A DNA stretch of 48,775 bases from Prochlorothrix hollandica PCC 9006 = CALU 1027. Its GTDB lineage: Bacteria > Cyanobacteriota > Cyanobacteriia > Prochlorotrichales > Prochlorotrichaceae. The DNA lies in NCBI RefSeq assembly GCF_000332315.1, contig NZ_KB235933.1:1197487-1246261 (forward strand). The letters run 5' to 3'. Shown in pieces: positions 7,900 through 17,300 of the stretch. The notes beneath the pieces were generated by a model. It saw only the letters and a list, made by a program, of their open reading frames with translations, did not search any database and had not been told where the DNA came from. Numbering within the stretch: position 1 is the first letter of the stretch; each line of letters starts with the position of its first letter. A program made the position numbers and the translations under genes.

Positions 7900-9486
7900 G
7901 GTCTTAGGACTCAGCGGGAGGGAGAAGAGAAGGAGGAGCGAGGTGGTAGCGATGGGCACGACAAGCGTCCGTGAGGAAGTCCAGAATGGGACGTTGTTGA
8001 ACCTTGAGAGAAGAGGTGACCGTCAACAGACGGGCCACAAACTGGCTACCCTGTCGAGACCGAGAGCCAAAGCTGAGTTTGCGAGCAATCACCGCTGGTC
8101 GGAGGGAGCGCTCCGCTGCATTATTGGTGGGTTCAACACCCTCATGGTGGACAAACGTCCAGAGGGAAACCTCCTGCTTGAGGAGTTGGCGACAGGTGCG
8201 CACCGTCTTGGCCAGGGGAGTCTGCTCCCGATAGCCCACGCTGAAACTAGCCCCCTCCTCCAAACACGCCTGAAGTTGCTGACGCAGCGGCTGGATGCGG
8301 TCTTGGAGTTCAAGACGGGAGAGGGTTTGCTGTCGGAACTGATGCCACAGCTCAAAGACCTCCCGTTCCAAGGCCAGCAGTCGTTGCCCTAGCTCACCCG
8401 CGACCCCAGAGCGCTGAGCGATGGCCGTAAAGTCTCGCTTGAGATGTGCCCAGCACAGTTGACGTTGGTGGGGTTCTAGCCAGTTGTAACCGCTATAACG
8501 GTCTGAGACCACAATGCCCTGAGACTCTAACCCCAGCAGAGATTGAGCCACCTGCTGGGTTCGAGCTAACGCGATCTCAAACCAACACAGGAGGGGAGTG
8601 ACCACGACCCACAGATACCCCCGCTTCTGTTGGGGGTTGTGTCCATCAAAATTGTGTTGCGGGAAGCCAGTCTCATCGCAGTGACGCACAGGCGCTTGCT
8701 GCACATAGCTCTGGGCTTCGGACACGACGCTCTCTAGGCTCTCACTCAAGTCTTGGCGCAGGCTGTTCACTGTTCCCACCGACAGTTGCACATCCAGCAC
8801 TTCATCCAACAGCTTCACCACTTGCTGGTGACTCTGGTGACCCACGCTACTTAAATACCCCACGAAGGCGGTCAGCCTCTCCCCGTACCCTTTCTCGCAG
8901 ACTCCTTCCGGCAACTTCGCCCTCGTCTTTTCCCCACAGTGGGGGCACTCCAACTGATGCAGGCGATGTTCTTCAATTCTCACCAACACGGGCGGCAACT
9001 CTACCACTTGGTGCCGCTGGGGGGTCGCGTCTTCCCCTGTCAACTCACTCCCACAACACCGGCATTGATTCGGGTAATGCTCCTGCACGACTTCACAGCG
9101 CTCTACTGGATAAAACCCTCTCCCTTTACCCTCATGACCTTTCTGGCCCCCACGCTGACGCTCACTCTTGGCACGGCTCTCTTTCTTTTTCCCCCGAAAT
9201 CCATCTTGGGACGGGGGCTTGGACGAATTCTCTGAGGTCTGAGACGACTGCTCTTCGAGACGGGCTAGACGCTCCTCTAGTCCCTTCAGGTGCTTTTTGG
9301 CTTGCTCCAACTCTGCCAACAGCAGACTGACCGATGCTTTGACACAGGCCGGGGTCTGCTCCCAGGCTTCGATGGGCACAGGTATGGGGGGACAGATGGC
9401 TGGCTCGGATTGACTCATGCTTATGACTCTACACCCTACGGACTCCCCTTAAACCCCCTTTCTTCCGTCAACCCCTGAATAGTTAC
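7856..9486 (-). mobile_element. IS66-like insertion sequence inside hoxH
   Basis: A complete 1,631-bp element with perfect 15-bp terminal inverted repeats GTAACTATTCAGGGG and CCCCTGAATAGTTAC. It is flanked by a 9-bp direct duplication GCTTCCATG (7847-7855 and 9487-9495). One transposase gene fills it, opposite in orientation to hoxH. The perfect termini and target duplication point to recent insertion. Small derivatives with the same ends occur at 19464-19865, 37846-38140 and 42119. Confidence 0.95.
7904..9418 (-). CDS. IS66-family transposase
   Basis: A 504-residue DDE transposase. N-terminal leucine-rich coiled coil (about 25-65), then SSKPPSQDG typical of IS66 TnpC, a zinc-binding segment (CRCCGSEL and CPHCGEK), and a catalytic core with HCDETGF (first Asp), VSDRYSGYNW (second Asp) and NNAAERSLRP (Glu). 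No TnpA or TnpB accessory gene is present, as in single-gene members of the family. The frame is intact, so the element could be active. The stop lies 48 bp inside the left terminus. Confidence 0.95.
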   Translation of the reverse strand: MSQSEPAICPPIPVPIEAWEQTPACVKASVSLLLAELEQAKKHLKGLEERLARLEEQSSQTSENSSKPPSQDGFRGKKKESRAKSERQRGGQKGHEGKGRGFYPVERCEVVQEHYPNQCRCCGSELTGEDATPQRHQVVELPPVLVRIEEHRLHQLECPHCGEKTRAKLPEGVCEKGYGERLTAFVGYLSSVGHQSHQQVVKLLDEVLDVQLSVGTVNSLRQDLSESLESVVSEAQSYVQQAPVRHCDETGFPQHNFDGHNPQQKRGYLWVVVTPLLCWFEIALARTQQVAQSLLGLESQGIVVSDRYSGYNWLEPHQRQLCWAHLKRDFTAIAQRSGVAGELGQRLLALEREVFELWHQFRQQTLSRLELQDRIQPLRQQLQACLEEGASFSVGYREQTPLAKTVRTCRQLLKQEVSLWTFVHHEGVEPTNNAAERSLRPAVIARKLSFGSRSRQGSQFVARLLTVTSSLKVQQRPILDFLTDACRAHRYHLAPPSLLPPAES

Positions 9487-10817
9487 GCTTCCATGTGGTG
9501 GAATATCGGGGGTTTGAAAAGTTTTGTGAGGGGCGAGCCTACACAGAAATGGCGGGAATTACTGCCCGTATCTGTGGCATTTGTCCCGTCAGTCACCTGT
9601 TGGCAGCGGCTAAAACCGGGGATAAGATTCTAGCCGTGAAGGTGCCGATCGCCGCCGAAAAACTCCGGCGCTTAATGAACCTAGCCCAACTGACCCAATC
9701 CCACGCCCTCTCCTTTTTCCACCTCAGCAGCCCCGACTTTCTCCTGGGCTGGGACAGTGATCCCGCCCGACGCAACGTCTTTGGGTTAATTGATGCCAAC
9801 CCCGACTTAGCCCGCGCCGGTATTCGACTGCGCCAGTTTGGCCAAACCATCATTGAACTGTTGGGGGCACGGAAAATCCATGCAGCCTGGACAGTGCCCG
9901 GTGGCGTGCGATCGCCCCTCACCGAAGAAAGCCGCCAGTGGATCCTCGATCGTCTCCCGGAATCCTTCGCCACCCTCCAAACCGCCCTCGACCTTTTTAA
10001 GGGACTGCTGGACAAAGCCCTCAAGGACGAAGTGGGCATTTTCGGGGAATTTCCCTCCCTCTTCATGAGCCTAGTAGCTGCCGATGGGGCGTGGGAACAC
10101 TATGGGGGACACCTGCGCTTTGTGGATGGCCAGGGCACGATCGTCGCCGACAACCTCAGCGAAGATAACTACCTCGACTTCCTGGGGGAAGGGGTAGAAA
10201 AATGGTCGTACCTCAAATTTCCCTACTATCGGCCCCTGGGATACCCCGCAGGCATTTACCGCGTGGGTCCCCTAGCCCGCCTCAACACCTGTAGCCACAT
10301 TGGCACCCCCCGCGCCGATGCAGAACTGGGGGAAATGCGCCAGCGCTTTCATGCCCCCGTCACCTCCTCCTTCCTCTACCACTACGCCCGCCTGATCGAA
10401 ATTCTGGCCTGCCTGGAAAAAATCCAGGACTTAATGGCAGACCCCGATCTCCTATCCAACCGCTGCCGCGCCACGGGAGGCGTTAACGAACTAGAAGCCG
10501 TGGGGGTCAGTGAAGCGCCACGGGGCACCCTTTTCCACCATTACAAAGTGGATGAAAATGGACTCATTGAAAAAGTCAACCTCATTATCGCCACTGGCCA
10601 AAACAACCTGGCCATGAACAAAACCGTGACCCAGATCGCCAAACACTATATCCAAGGTCCCGATATTCCCGAAGGCTTCCTCAACCGCGTGGAAGCGGGG
10701 ATCCGCTGTTACGATCCCTGTCTCTCCTGTTCCACCCATGCCGCCGGCCAAATGCCCCTCCATGTGGAACTGGTGGGTCCCGACGGCACCGTTCTCCAGG
10801 AAGCGCTGCGGGACTAG
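9487..10817 (+). pseudogene. hoxH: hoxH 3' fragment (large subunit, 440 residues)
   Basis: This is the remainder of hoxH from residue 36. It keeps the N-terminal NiFe ligands (RICGIC, C62 and C65 of the restored protein), the C-terminal ligands DPCLSC and the maturation-protease region [10 protein letters not shown]. Apart from the IS, the restored protein of ~475 residues would be complete. The first in-frame start is a GTG at 9495, inside the duplicated target, with no Shine-Dalgarno. Any product would lack the RIEGH segment and is unlikely to be active. Precise excision of the IS would restore the gene. Confidence 0.95.
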
Positions 10818-10856
10818 GCCAGCGGCTCCCCAGGTTCTGATCCCAAATTTGATCCA

Positions 10857-10954
10857 GGCACCTCGACTAATTGTGGCAGGCGGCTTCGCCGCCTGCCACA
10901 ACCGCTATTCTTGCGTTGGTACAGGAGCGAGAATTTGGATTTTTTGCAGTGCCC
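10857..10954. repeat. ~99-bp repeat, copy 3, flanked by a 16-bp duplication
   Basis: It starts GGCACCTCGACTAAT and ends TTTTTGCAGTGCCC, with the interior palindrome GGCAGGCGGC/GCCGCCTGCC. ATCCCAAATTTGATCC occurs just before and just after it, suggesting a long target duplication or a recombination product. Confidence 0.75.
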
Positions 10955-11032
10955 ATCCCAAATTTGATCCCAAAAAACAGGGTGACCTCCCAAGCCATGG
11001 AAGGCCACCCGTTATACCCTCAGGATTCGGGA

Positions 11033-11719
11033 TTAATCAGCATCCTGGTAAGAACGCGGCGGCTGAGACCCTTGGCCTGATTGCATATAGCCATGCTCAA
11101 AGGCTAGGCGCACCAACTGGGCACGGTTGCCCACATCCAACTTGTTCAACATATTAGTGATGTGGGTTTGAACCGTGCGGGGACTAATGCCCAGATGATC
11201 GCCAATTTGTCGGTTCGTAAAGCCTTGGGCCACCTCCCAGAACACCTTATTCTCCGATCGGGTCAAAGGGAGAGGTTCACGCACCTGGGTTGGTGGAGCT
11301 TTGGGCCGTTTTTTGGTCACCTGTAGGGACACTAGAAAATTACGAACCCGTTCATTGCGACCCATGTGGGCAGCGATTTTTGCCCTTAACTCCGCTAAAT
11401 GAACAGGCTTTTGGAGGTAATCATCAGCCCCCACCCCATAGCTTTGGATTCGGGTCTCTAAATCTCCCTCAGTGGATAGAAACAAAAACGGAATCAGATG
11501 AGTTTGGGTTTCGCTGTGAATGCGCCGACAGAGATCAAGGCCGTTGCCGTCGGGCAACTCCACCTCTGAGAGGATGAGATCGGGGTGGGAATGGCTTAGG
11601 TATTGGAGCGCTTCCTGGCCAGAGGAACTCACTGAAACAGTGTAGTTATGGGTGATGAGATCATCAGCCAAAGCCTTGAGATCAGGATTTTCCGTATCTA
11701 TCAGAAGAATGGTGGACAT
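11033..11719 (-). CDS. LuxR/NarL-type response regulator with atypical receiver
   Basis: A 228-residue transcription factor. Residues 1-120 form a receiver domain and ~150-215 a LuxR-type helix-turn-helix (LTRSENKVFWEVAQG, FTNRQIGDHLGISPRTVQTHITNML). The conserved lysine is present (LQKP). The phospho-acceptor position (DLILSEVELP) is Glu52 instead of Asp, and the acidic pair near residue 8 is reduced (IDTE). Glu often mimics phosphorylation, so the protein may act independently of a kinase. It lies downstream of and convergent with the hox cluster; a link to hox is not shown. No histidine kinase gene is adjacent. Confidence 0.85.
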   Translation of the reverse strand: MSTILLIDTENPDLKALADDLITHNYTVSVSSSGQEALQYLSHSHPDLILSEVELPDGNGLDLCRRIHSETQTHLIPFLFLSTEGDLETRIQSYGVGADDYLQKPVHLAELRAKIAAHMGRNERVRNFLVSLQVTKKRPKAPPTQVREPLPLTRSENKVFWEVAQGFTNRQIGDHLGISPRTVQTHITNMLNKLDVGNRAQLVRLAFEHGYMQSGQGSQPPRSYQDAD

Positions 11720-12358
11720 AATAACGCGAAAGTGGATAATTTTTCAGAAGAACCCCCCCCATGGGTTTGAAGTTATGGCGAAACCTATGATCATGAGGGG
11801 TCTACCGTACTGCTGCCCAAGACAAGAGCAGCGTCTGGAGCGCCTCCCATGGGTAGGTGTCACCAGGGTGGGAACGCCGGGATGGGGTTCAGTAGGCTAG
11901 AGATACCAGGCCAGAGATACCAGGCTAGAGATACCAGGCTAGTCAGACCGGCAACAGACGGCTAGGGACAGAACCCCATGGAACAGAACCCCATGGAACC
12001 GATCCAGAGCCAGGGGACTACAACCCCCAGCCCATACCCCCCTGGAGCCTCGGCTATAGCCAACGCTGGCAGACGACAACGGGAGGGCTTAGACTCCGCC
12101 TTAATGGTGGATCTAAACCGTAGTTGTTGCTCCTGGGCAGTTCTATCGATCTGTACGCCAGCTTGAACACACCCCTTTGAACACACCCCCTTAAACACAC
12201 CACCGTTAACGGAATTCGTAGTTGCCGTAGCATTTCCCATCCAAACCCAGGAATTTCTACTAATAAGGGTGGTATCACATCGAGTTGCACCGGTTACTCA
12301 GGCATTAGGTTTATGATTAGTCCTACCTTGCCCAGGGATGATGATATAAAACCTGTAG

Positions 12359-12392
12359 GTTTCATGTCACTGGGGAAGTGAACCCATGAAAC
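12359..12392. other. Two-part hairpin GTTTCATG/CATGAAAC
   Basis: Outer arms GTTTCATG and CATGAAAC pair perfectly; inner arms TCACT and AGTGA pair around a short loop. It lies in the noncoding region, followed at 12449-12457 by a T-run. It could be an operator or RNA structure; function unknown. Confidence 0.5.
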
Positions 12393-12479
12393 GAACTAGT
12401 TTATATAGCTTAACCCATAATGCCTCAAAAACCCATCATAGGATCATATTTTTTTTTGAGAGTGGCCCTAAATCTGGGT

Positions 12480-12595
12480 ATCAACTTAGGCCAGGACAGT
12501 GGGGCACTCCGCGCCCCACTGTTCCGTTAATCTTGTCCCGCTGTCAGCGGTAAGCCGGCTGGAGAAGGGGCGTTGCTGGAGTCTTCCCCTTTTTA
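12480..12595 (+). ncRNA. Candidate small noncoding RNA
   Basis: A 9-bp perfect hairpin (ACAGTGGGG/CCCCACTGT, 12496-12522) is followed by GC-rich sequence and a terminator-like stem AAGGGG/CCCCTT ending in a T-run at 12590-12594. No reading frame is supported. I recognise no known RNA family, and the 5' end is a guess. Confidence 0.25.
12563..12595 (+). terminator. Possible rho-independent terminator
   Basis: Stem AAGGGG (12565-12570) with CCCCTT (12586-12591), 15-base loop, then TTTTT. The loop is long, so strength is uncertain. Confidence 0.35.
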
Positions 12596-12951
12596 GCATG
12601 TCTACTTAACTTTTAGCTGTATGCCCGCCGTCTTGCTTCAGTAGATTTACGGATTTTTCGATCATGACTATCCCTCGCTGAGTCTGCCCTTTCCTAGGCT
12701 AGCAATACTCCCCAGATCAGGATAGAACCGGGTAGGATAAGCGATTCTTCGGATCAACTGCTGGAGAACTCCTCTCCGGGGTACGATCGACCCGGGCTAA
12801 ACCCGACGCTCTGAGACCCGGTGCCCCTCGAACGTTCAGCGTCAGCGGTATCATGAACAGTAACCCGAACGCCCGATCGAGTCGGGTTTCGTCTGCAGAT
12901 ATCATGGCAGAGAACTGCAGATTCCGTTGATTTTCGTTGATAAACCTAACT

Positions 12952-13773
12952 ATGACCCTCTCTTACGTTGAACCTCAACCGTTAATCCTGGGTGATACCC
13001 AATCCGTTAAGGCCCATGCCCTATTCCTCAGCGAGCGCATTGATCTCCGCGCCATTACCACCAGCGAACCCCTGAGCACCAGTCCCTTTACCCTCCATGC
13101 GGGCCAATCGGGGTGTGCGGTGTTATTCCGCTATGGGGCCGTGGTGCTCTTTAACTTGGAGCCGATCGAAGAAGCCGCATTTTTATCCAGCCTCGAAGCC
13201 TTTGTGTCCAATCCCTTTAGCAACCCCAAGACCGAAACGGTGTCCTTAGTGGTCCAGCCCCATGATCCGGAGCGCATTGACAGTACGGAAATTCGGCTCC
13301 AGTCCATGAGCTTGGAACGGTTGCAAATTGTGGCCAATATTCTGGCTAAAAGTGTGGTTTTGGATCATTATGAGACGGAATTGGCCAGTGTGTTTACTCG
13401 CATTGAACCCCTAGCGACCTCGATCCAAGGCCAAGGCCAAAAGCGGCCCCGCAACCGGGATCTGCTGCACCACATTGGGGGAACCCTGTTGATTCAGCAC
13501 CGCATGGTGGGTCTGGTGGAAATTGGGGAAAAACCGGAAACCCTGTGGGAACTGCCCGAACTGGACCGCCTCTATGCCCGCCTAGAGGAGGAGTATGAGT
13601 TACGCGATCGCCTCCGTGCCCTCGATCGTAAGTTAGCCCTCGTTTCCCGCACCGCCGAAACAGCCCTAGATCTGATGCAACATGACAGCAGCCAGCGGGT
13701 GGAGTGGTATATTGTCAGCCTGATTATTATTGAAATTCTTTTAACCCTTTATCAACTATTTTGGGTTACTTAA
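12952..13773 (+). CDS. RMD1/DUF155-family membrane-anchored protein
   Basis: A 273-residue protein from the ATG at 12952 (an upstream in-frame TTG at 12937 is less likely). It matches the RMD1/SIF2 (DUF155) family: the N-terminal part has GCAVLFRYGAVVLFNL, the middle has LAKSVVLDHYE, then a coiled-coil-like charged stretch (LYARLEEEYELRDRLRALDRKL), and a C-terminal membrane helix (about 245-270, VEWYIVSLIIIEILLTLY). Family members are membrane-anchored by the C-terminus; their biochemical role in bacteria is not established. No operon partner is evident. The gene looks intact. Confidence 0.8.
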   Translation: MTLSYVEPQPLILGDTQSVKAHALFLSERIDLRAITTSEPLSTSPFTLHAGQSGCAVLFRYGAVVLFNLEPIEEAAFLSSLEAFVSNPFSNPKTETVSLVVQPHDPERIDSTEIRLQSMSLERLQIVANILAKSVVLDHYETELASVFTRIEPLATSIQGQGQKRPRNRDLLHHIGGTLLIQHRMVGLVEIGEKPETLWELPELDRLYARLEEEYELRDRLRALDRKLALVSRTAETALDLMQHDSSQRVEWYIVSLIIIEILLTLYQLFWVT

Positions 13774-13894
13774 GGCCAAAAACGGCTGGAATTAGCCCTG
13801 GTTTGTACATTAATCTAAGTTCAGGGGGTTGCCGCTTTAAGCAGGACAAGATTACCGGGACAGTGGGCTGCTCCGGTTCCGCTGTCCCGGCTTC

Positions 13895-14209
13895 AAAGGT
13901 GACACCGTTCTTCAGAGTTATCCCATCGCCGTGGGGAAAGAGGGCTGGGAAACGCCAACAGGAGAATTTTCTATTTTCCAGATGTTGAAGGATCCAGAAG
14001 GGGAACATCCCTGGAATGGCACGGTGATTCCTGCGGGTCCCGATAACCCCCTGGGCGATCGCTGGATTGGCTTCTGGAGCGATGGCACCAACGTCATTGG
14101 CTTCCACGGCACCCCTGCCGAAGAACTGGCGAGGCAAGCAGTTTACCATGGCTGTATTCGCATGAAAAATAATGATGTGCGGGCACTCTTTGGCCAAGTC
14201 GCCCTATGA
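13895..14209 (+). pseudogene. Decayed L,D-transpeptidase (YkuD) gene
   Basis: The frame reads GDTVLQSYPIAVGKEGWETP, then NVIGFHGTP and AVYHGCIRMKNNDV, the conserved core of L,D-transpeptidases that form 3-3 peptidoglycan cross-links. The sequence upstream of GDTVLQ does not match the family and no signal peptide or good start exists. The C-terminus stops right after FGQVAL, where family members continue. The catalytic Cys is retained, but the Ser of the SHGC motif is Tyr. I read this as a fragment truncated at both ends. A GTG at 13931 could start a 92-residue peptide. Confidence 0.75.
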
Positions 14210-14230
14210 ACACCGGCCTGGGTGCAACCT

Positions 14231-14330
14231 TAAGCTACGGTAACTGAAGCTAGGGTAAGTGAAGCTACGGTAACTGAAGCTAAGATAAGTGAAACTAGGG
14301 TAAGTGAAGCTAAGATAAGTGAAGCTACTG
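14231..14330. repeat. 15-bp tandem repeat at the NRPS 3' end
   Basis: About six units of GAAGCTAGGGTAAGT with variants (ACGGTAACT, AAGATAAGT) lie between the transpeptidase remnant and the NRPS stop, overlapping its last codons. Confidence 0.85.
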
Positions 14331-17300
14331 CAATCGATCGAGACAAGCCTGAAACCCTTGGGCAAAGGGTTGGAGGTGGGGCATGGTAAACATATTGTGG
14401 TGATAACTGGTGAGGGGAATCGTGGTCAATTCCCCTTGGATAAATTGTCCAAGACCGTTGTATTTCAACTGATATTCCTTAGACAGAAAGAGGGTGACCG
14501 AACCACCATAGGGCTGGGGTTGATAGGCTAAGGTAGCCGCTAAAAATTGCTCGTAAAGGTGACGATCGCGGGCCAAACTATTCCCCTGCACCTGAGCCAC
14601 CAATTCCGCTTGTTCCACCTCCAGGACCAAAGCTGTCTGCTGGGGGGAACCGGTTCGGCTGAATTTCTGAGTCAACCATTGCCGAATCCCCTGGCCTTTT
14701 TCCAGCTTTTGTTGTTGGAATTTATAGACCACATAATCCCAGCCATAGCGCCTGATCATCCGCCCATTGGCCCGCAACCCAAAGTCCTTGGGATTCGGTT
14801 GCCACAGGGTATCGATAAACCCCAGAAAAACCACCTGTTCCCCCTGCTGTCGCAACTGTTGGGCCATCTCATAAATGACATAGGTGTCGCCACAATAGGC
14901 CGCCAAAGCATAGGGACCCTGGGGCTGAACCCCGCGCACCTGTTCCAGCAATAACCGGGCAAAGGTGGTGAGGGGAATCGCTGTATTTTCCGGCAATTGA
15001 GCCAGGGGCAAACTGAAAATACTGAGACCATAGACCGTTTGTTGGGGATCCAGATGGGAGACCAAACCTCTGAAGTGGGCCAGGGCATTGACCACAAACA
15101 GGGGTAACGGGCGAGTGCCTTGGTGGAGGGGAGTCAGGGGGACAGGGACGGCGATCGCCGCCGAGTCCTGATCGAGAATTTGGGCTAATTGGCCCAGGGT
15201 GGGGGACTGGAAAAAATCCCCCAGGCGTAAGGGATGGTACTGGGGTGGGGGAAAGGCAGCAGCGATCGCCACGGTCAGTTCCATGGCCAGCAGGGAATGC
15301 CCCCCCAACTCCAGAAAGTTAGATCCTGACTCCAGATCCTCCACCGTTAGAAATCGTCGCCATAGATCCCCTAAACGCTGTTCTGTGGGGGTGAGAGCAG
15401 CGGGGGGGTTCGGCTGGGATCCTGAAGCTTGACCGACAGCGGGTAGACCGACAGCGGGTAGACCGACAGCGGAGGGATCGGGGAGGGATCGCCGATCGAC
15501 CTTGCCATTGGCGGTGCGGGGAAAGGCCGACAGCAGCACAAACTGGGAGGGCACCATGTAGGGGGGCAGGGAATTCTGCAAAAACAGCCGTAAATCCGAA
15601 GAACTAGGGCCATGGGCGGGATCCTGAGGTACCCCATAGGCCACTAAGGTGGGGGATCCTCCCGCCGGTTGCCACAGACGAACCACTGCCCCCTGGAGTT
15701 GGGGATGGCGCTCCAGGGTTCGCTCCACCTCCCCCAGTTCTAGGCGGTGACCCCGGAGTTTCACCTGCTGATCCCTGCGCCCCAAAAATTCCACTGTGCC
15801 GTCCCGATGCCAACGCCCTCGATCGCCCGTGTCATAGAGTCTTACAGAATTTTGCTGATAAATAGACTTTAATTCTGGTGATTCTGGTAATTCTGGTGAT
15901 TCTGATGATTCAGGCCAGCTTTTCTCAATAAATCGCTCCGCCGTTAACTCAGGCCGCTGCCAGTAGCCCCGCGCCAACCCATGGCCCCCAATGTAAATGC
16001 CCCCCGGCACCCCCACGGGACAGGGCTGACCCTGATCGTCCAGGATATAAACCTGATTATTGGCGAGGGGTTTGCCAAGGCGCACTGATGCACCAGGGGG
16101 ATGGAGAGCCAGGATCTCTGGGGTTACGGGCTGAATGAGAGACCAAATGGTTGTTTCTGTGGGTCCATAAACATTCCAGACCTTACCCCCCGCCCCTTCT
16201 GCATCCACCGCCGCCAGTAAATAGGCTGCTAAGGGTTGGGACAGGGCTTCCCCCCCGGATAACCCTTGCAGGCCCGGTTGACCAGCCCATCCGGCTAGGC
16301 GCAACAGTTGCCAGGTGGTGGGGGTGGCTTGCAGCACCGTGGCCCCACACTGCTGGATCAGATCCGCCAACAGAAACCCGTCCCGCTGAGCGGCCTGGGG
16401 CGCAATCACCACCTGGGCACCAAGGCTGAGGGGTAGCAACAGTTCCAGGGCTGCAATGTCAAAGGAGAGGGTGGTGAGGGCCAGCCAGCGATCGGCGGCG
16501 GTCAGTTGCAAGTGGTGTTGCATGGCCCACAGCAGGTTCACTAAGCTGCCGTGTTCGATCGAGACTCCCTTGGGTTGCCCCGTGGAGCCGGAGGTATAAA
16601 TCACATAGGCCAGATCCCCAGGGGATACCGCAGGCAGGGGGGGTAGGCGTAAGTCTAAGGGTGGATTTGTAGGATTTGGGGAGTCTTGATCGGTCAGTAG
16701 TCCGTTTTCAGTCCATAACCCATCCCTAAGGTGATCAACACCCTGGGGAGTCAGACTAGGCTCAACACTAGGCTCAATACTTAACTCAACACTAGGCTCA
16801 ATACTTAACTCAATACTAGGCTCAATACTTAACTCAATACTAGGCTCAACAGCACTACTCACACCCAAACTAGCATCAGTCACACCCGAACTAGCGCCAG
16901 TCACACCCGAACTAGCGCCAGTCACACCCGAACTAGCGCCATCACTAGTAGCAGTCTGGTTTAAGGTGTCCAGATTTAAAGTATCAAGATTTAAAGTATC
17001 AAGATTTAAGGTGTCGAGATTTAAAGTATCAAGATTTAAAATATCAAGATTGAGATAGGCTAAATCCCACCCCCGGAAGGGAGACAACTCCCCATCCATC
17101 AAAGTTGTTTCTGTGACTAACAGCTTGATTTGGCTATCTTGGGCCATATAATAGAGACGATCCGGGGGATAACTGGGATCCAGGGGCACATAGGCAGATC
17201 CCGTCAACAAAACCCCCAACACCGCCACCCCCAACCGCTGCGATCGCCCCAACCCCAGACCCACCCGATCGCCGGGAACCACCCCTCGCTGCCGGAGTTG

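Larger units (their letters stand above)
11720..12951. other. 1.2-kb gene-poor region between the regulator and the RMD1-like gene
   Basis: I find no convincing protein gene. At about 11895-11942 a ~20-bp unit (AGAGATACCAGGCTAG) repeats three times, and at 12167-12205 AACACACCCC-type units repeat. Two strong hairpins (12359-12392 and 12496-12522) and a terminator-like structure (12563-12595) suggest a transcribed noncoding region. From 12600 to 12930 nothing is recognisable beyond short imperfect inverted repeats. Confidence 0.5.

Noticed and set aside
12717-12905. Possible small protein on the minus strand in the gene-poor region
   Set aside because: No ribosome binding site, no recognisable motif and unusual composition; more likely noncoding.
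12780-12910. Possible known structured RNA (SRP RNA, RNase P RNA, tmRNA or 6S)
   Set aside because: I compared by eye with conserved segments of these RNAs and none matched; only short imperfect stems are present.
16745-17055. CRISPR-like array
   Set aside because: Repeats are contiguous short tandem units without spacers and are translated in frame within the NRPS.
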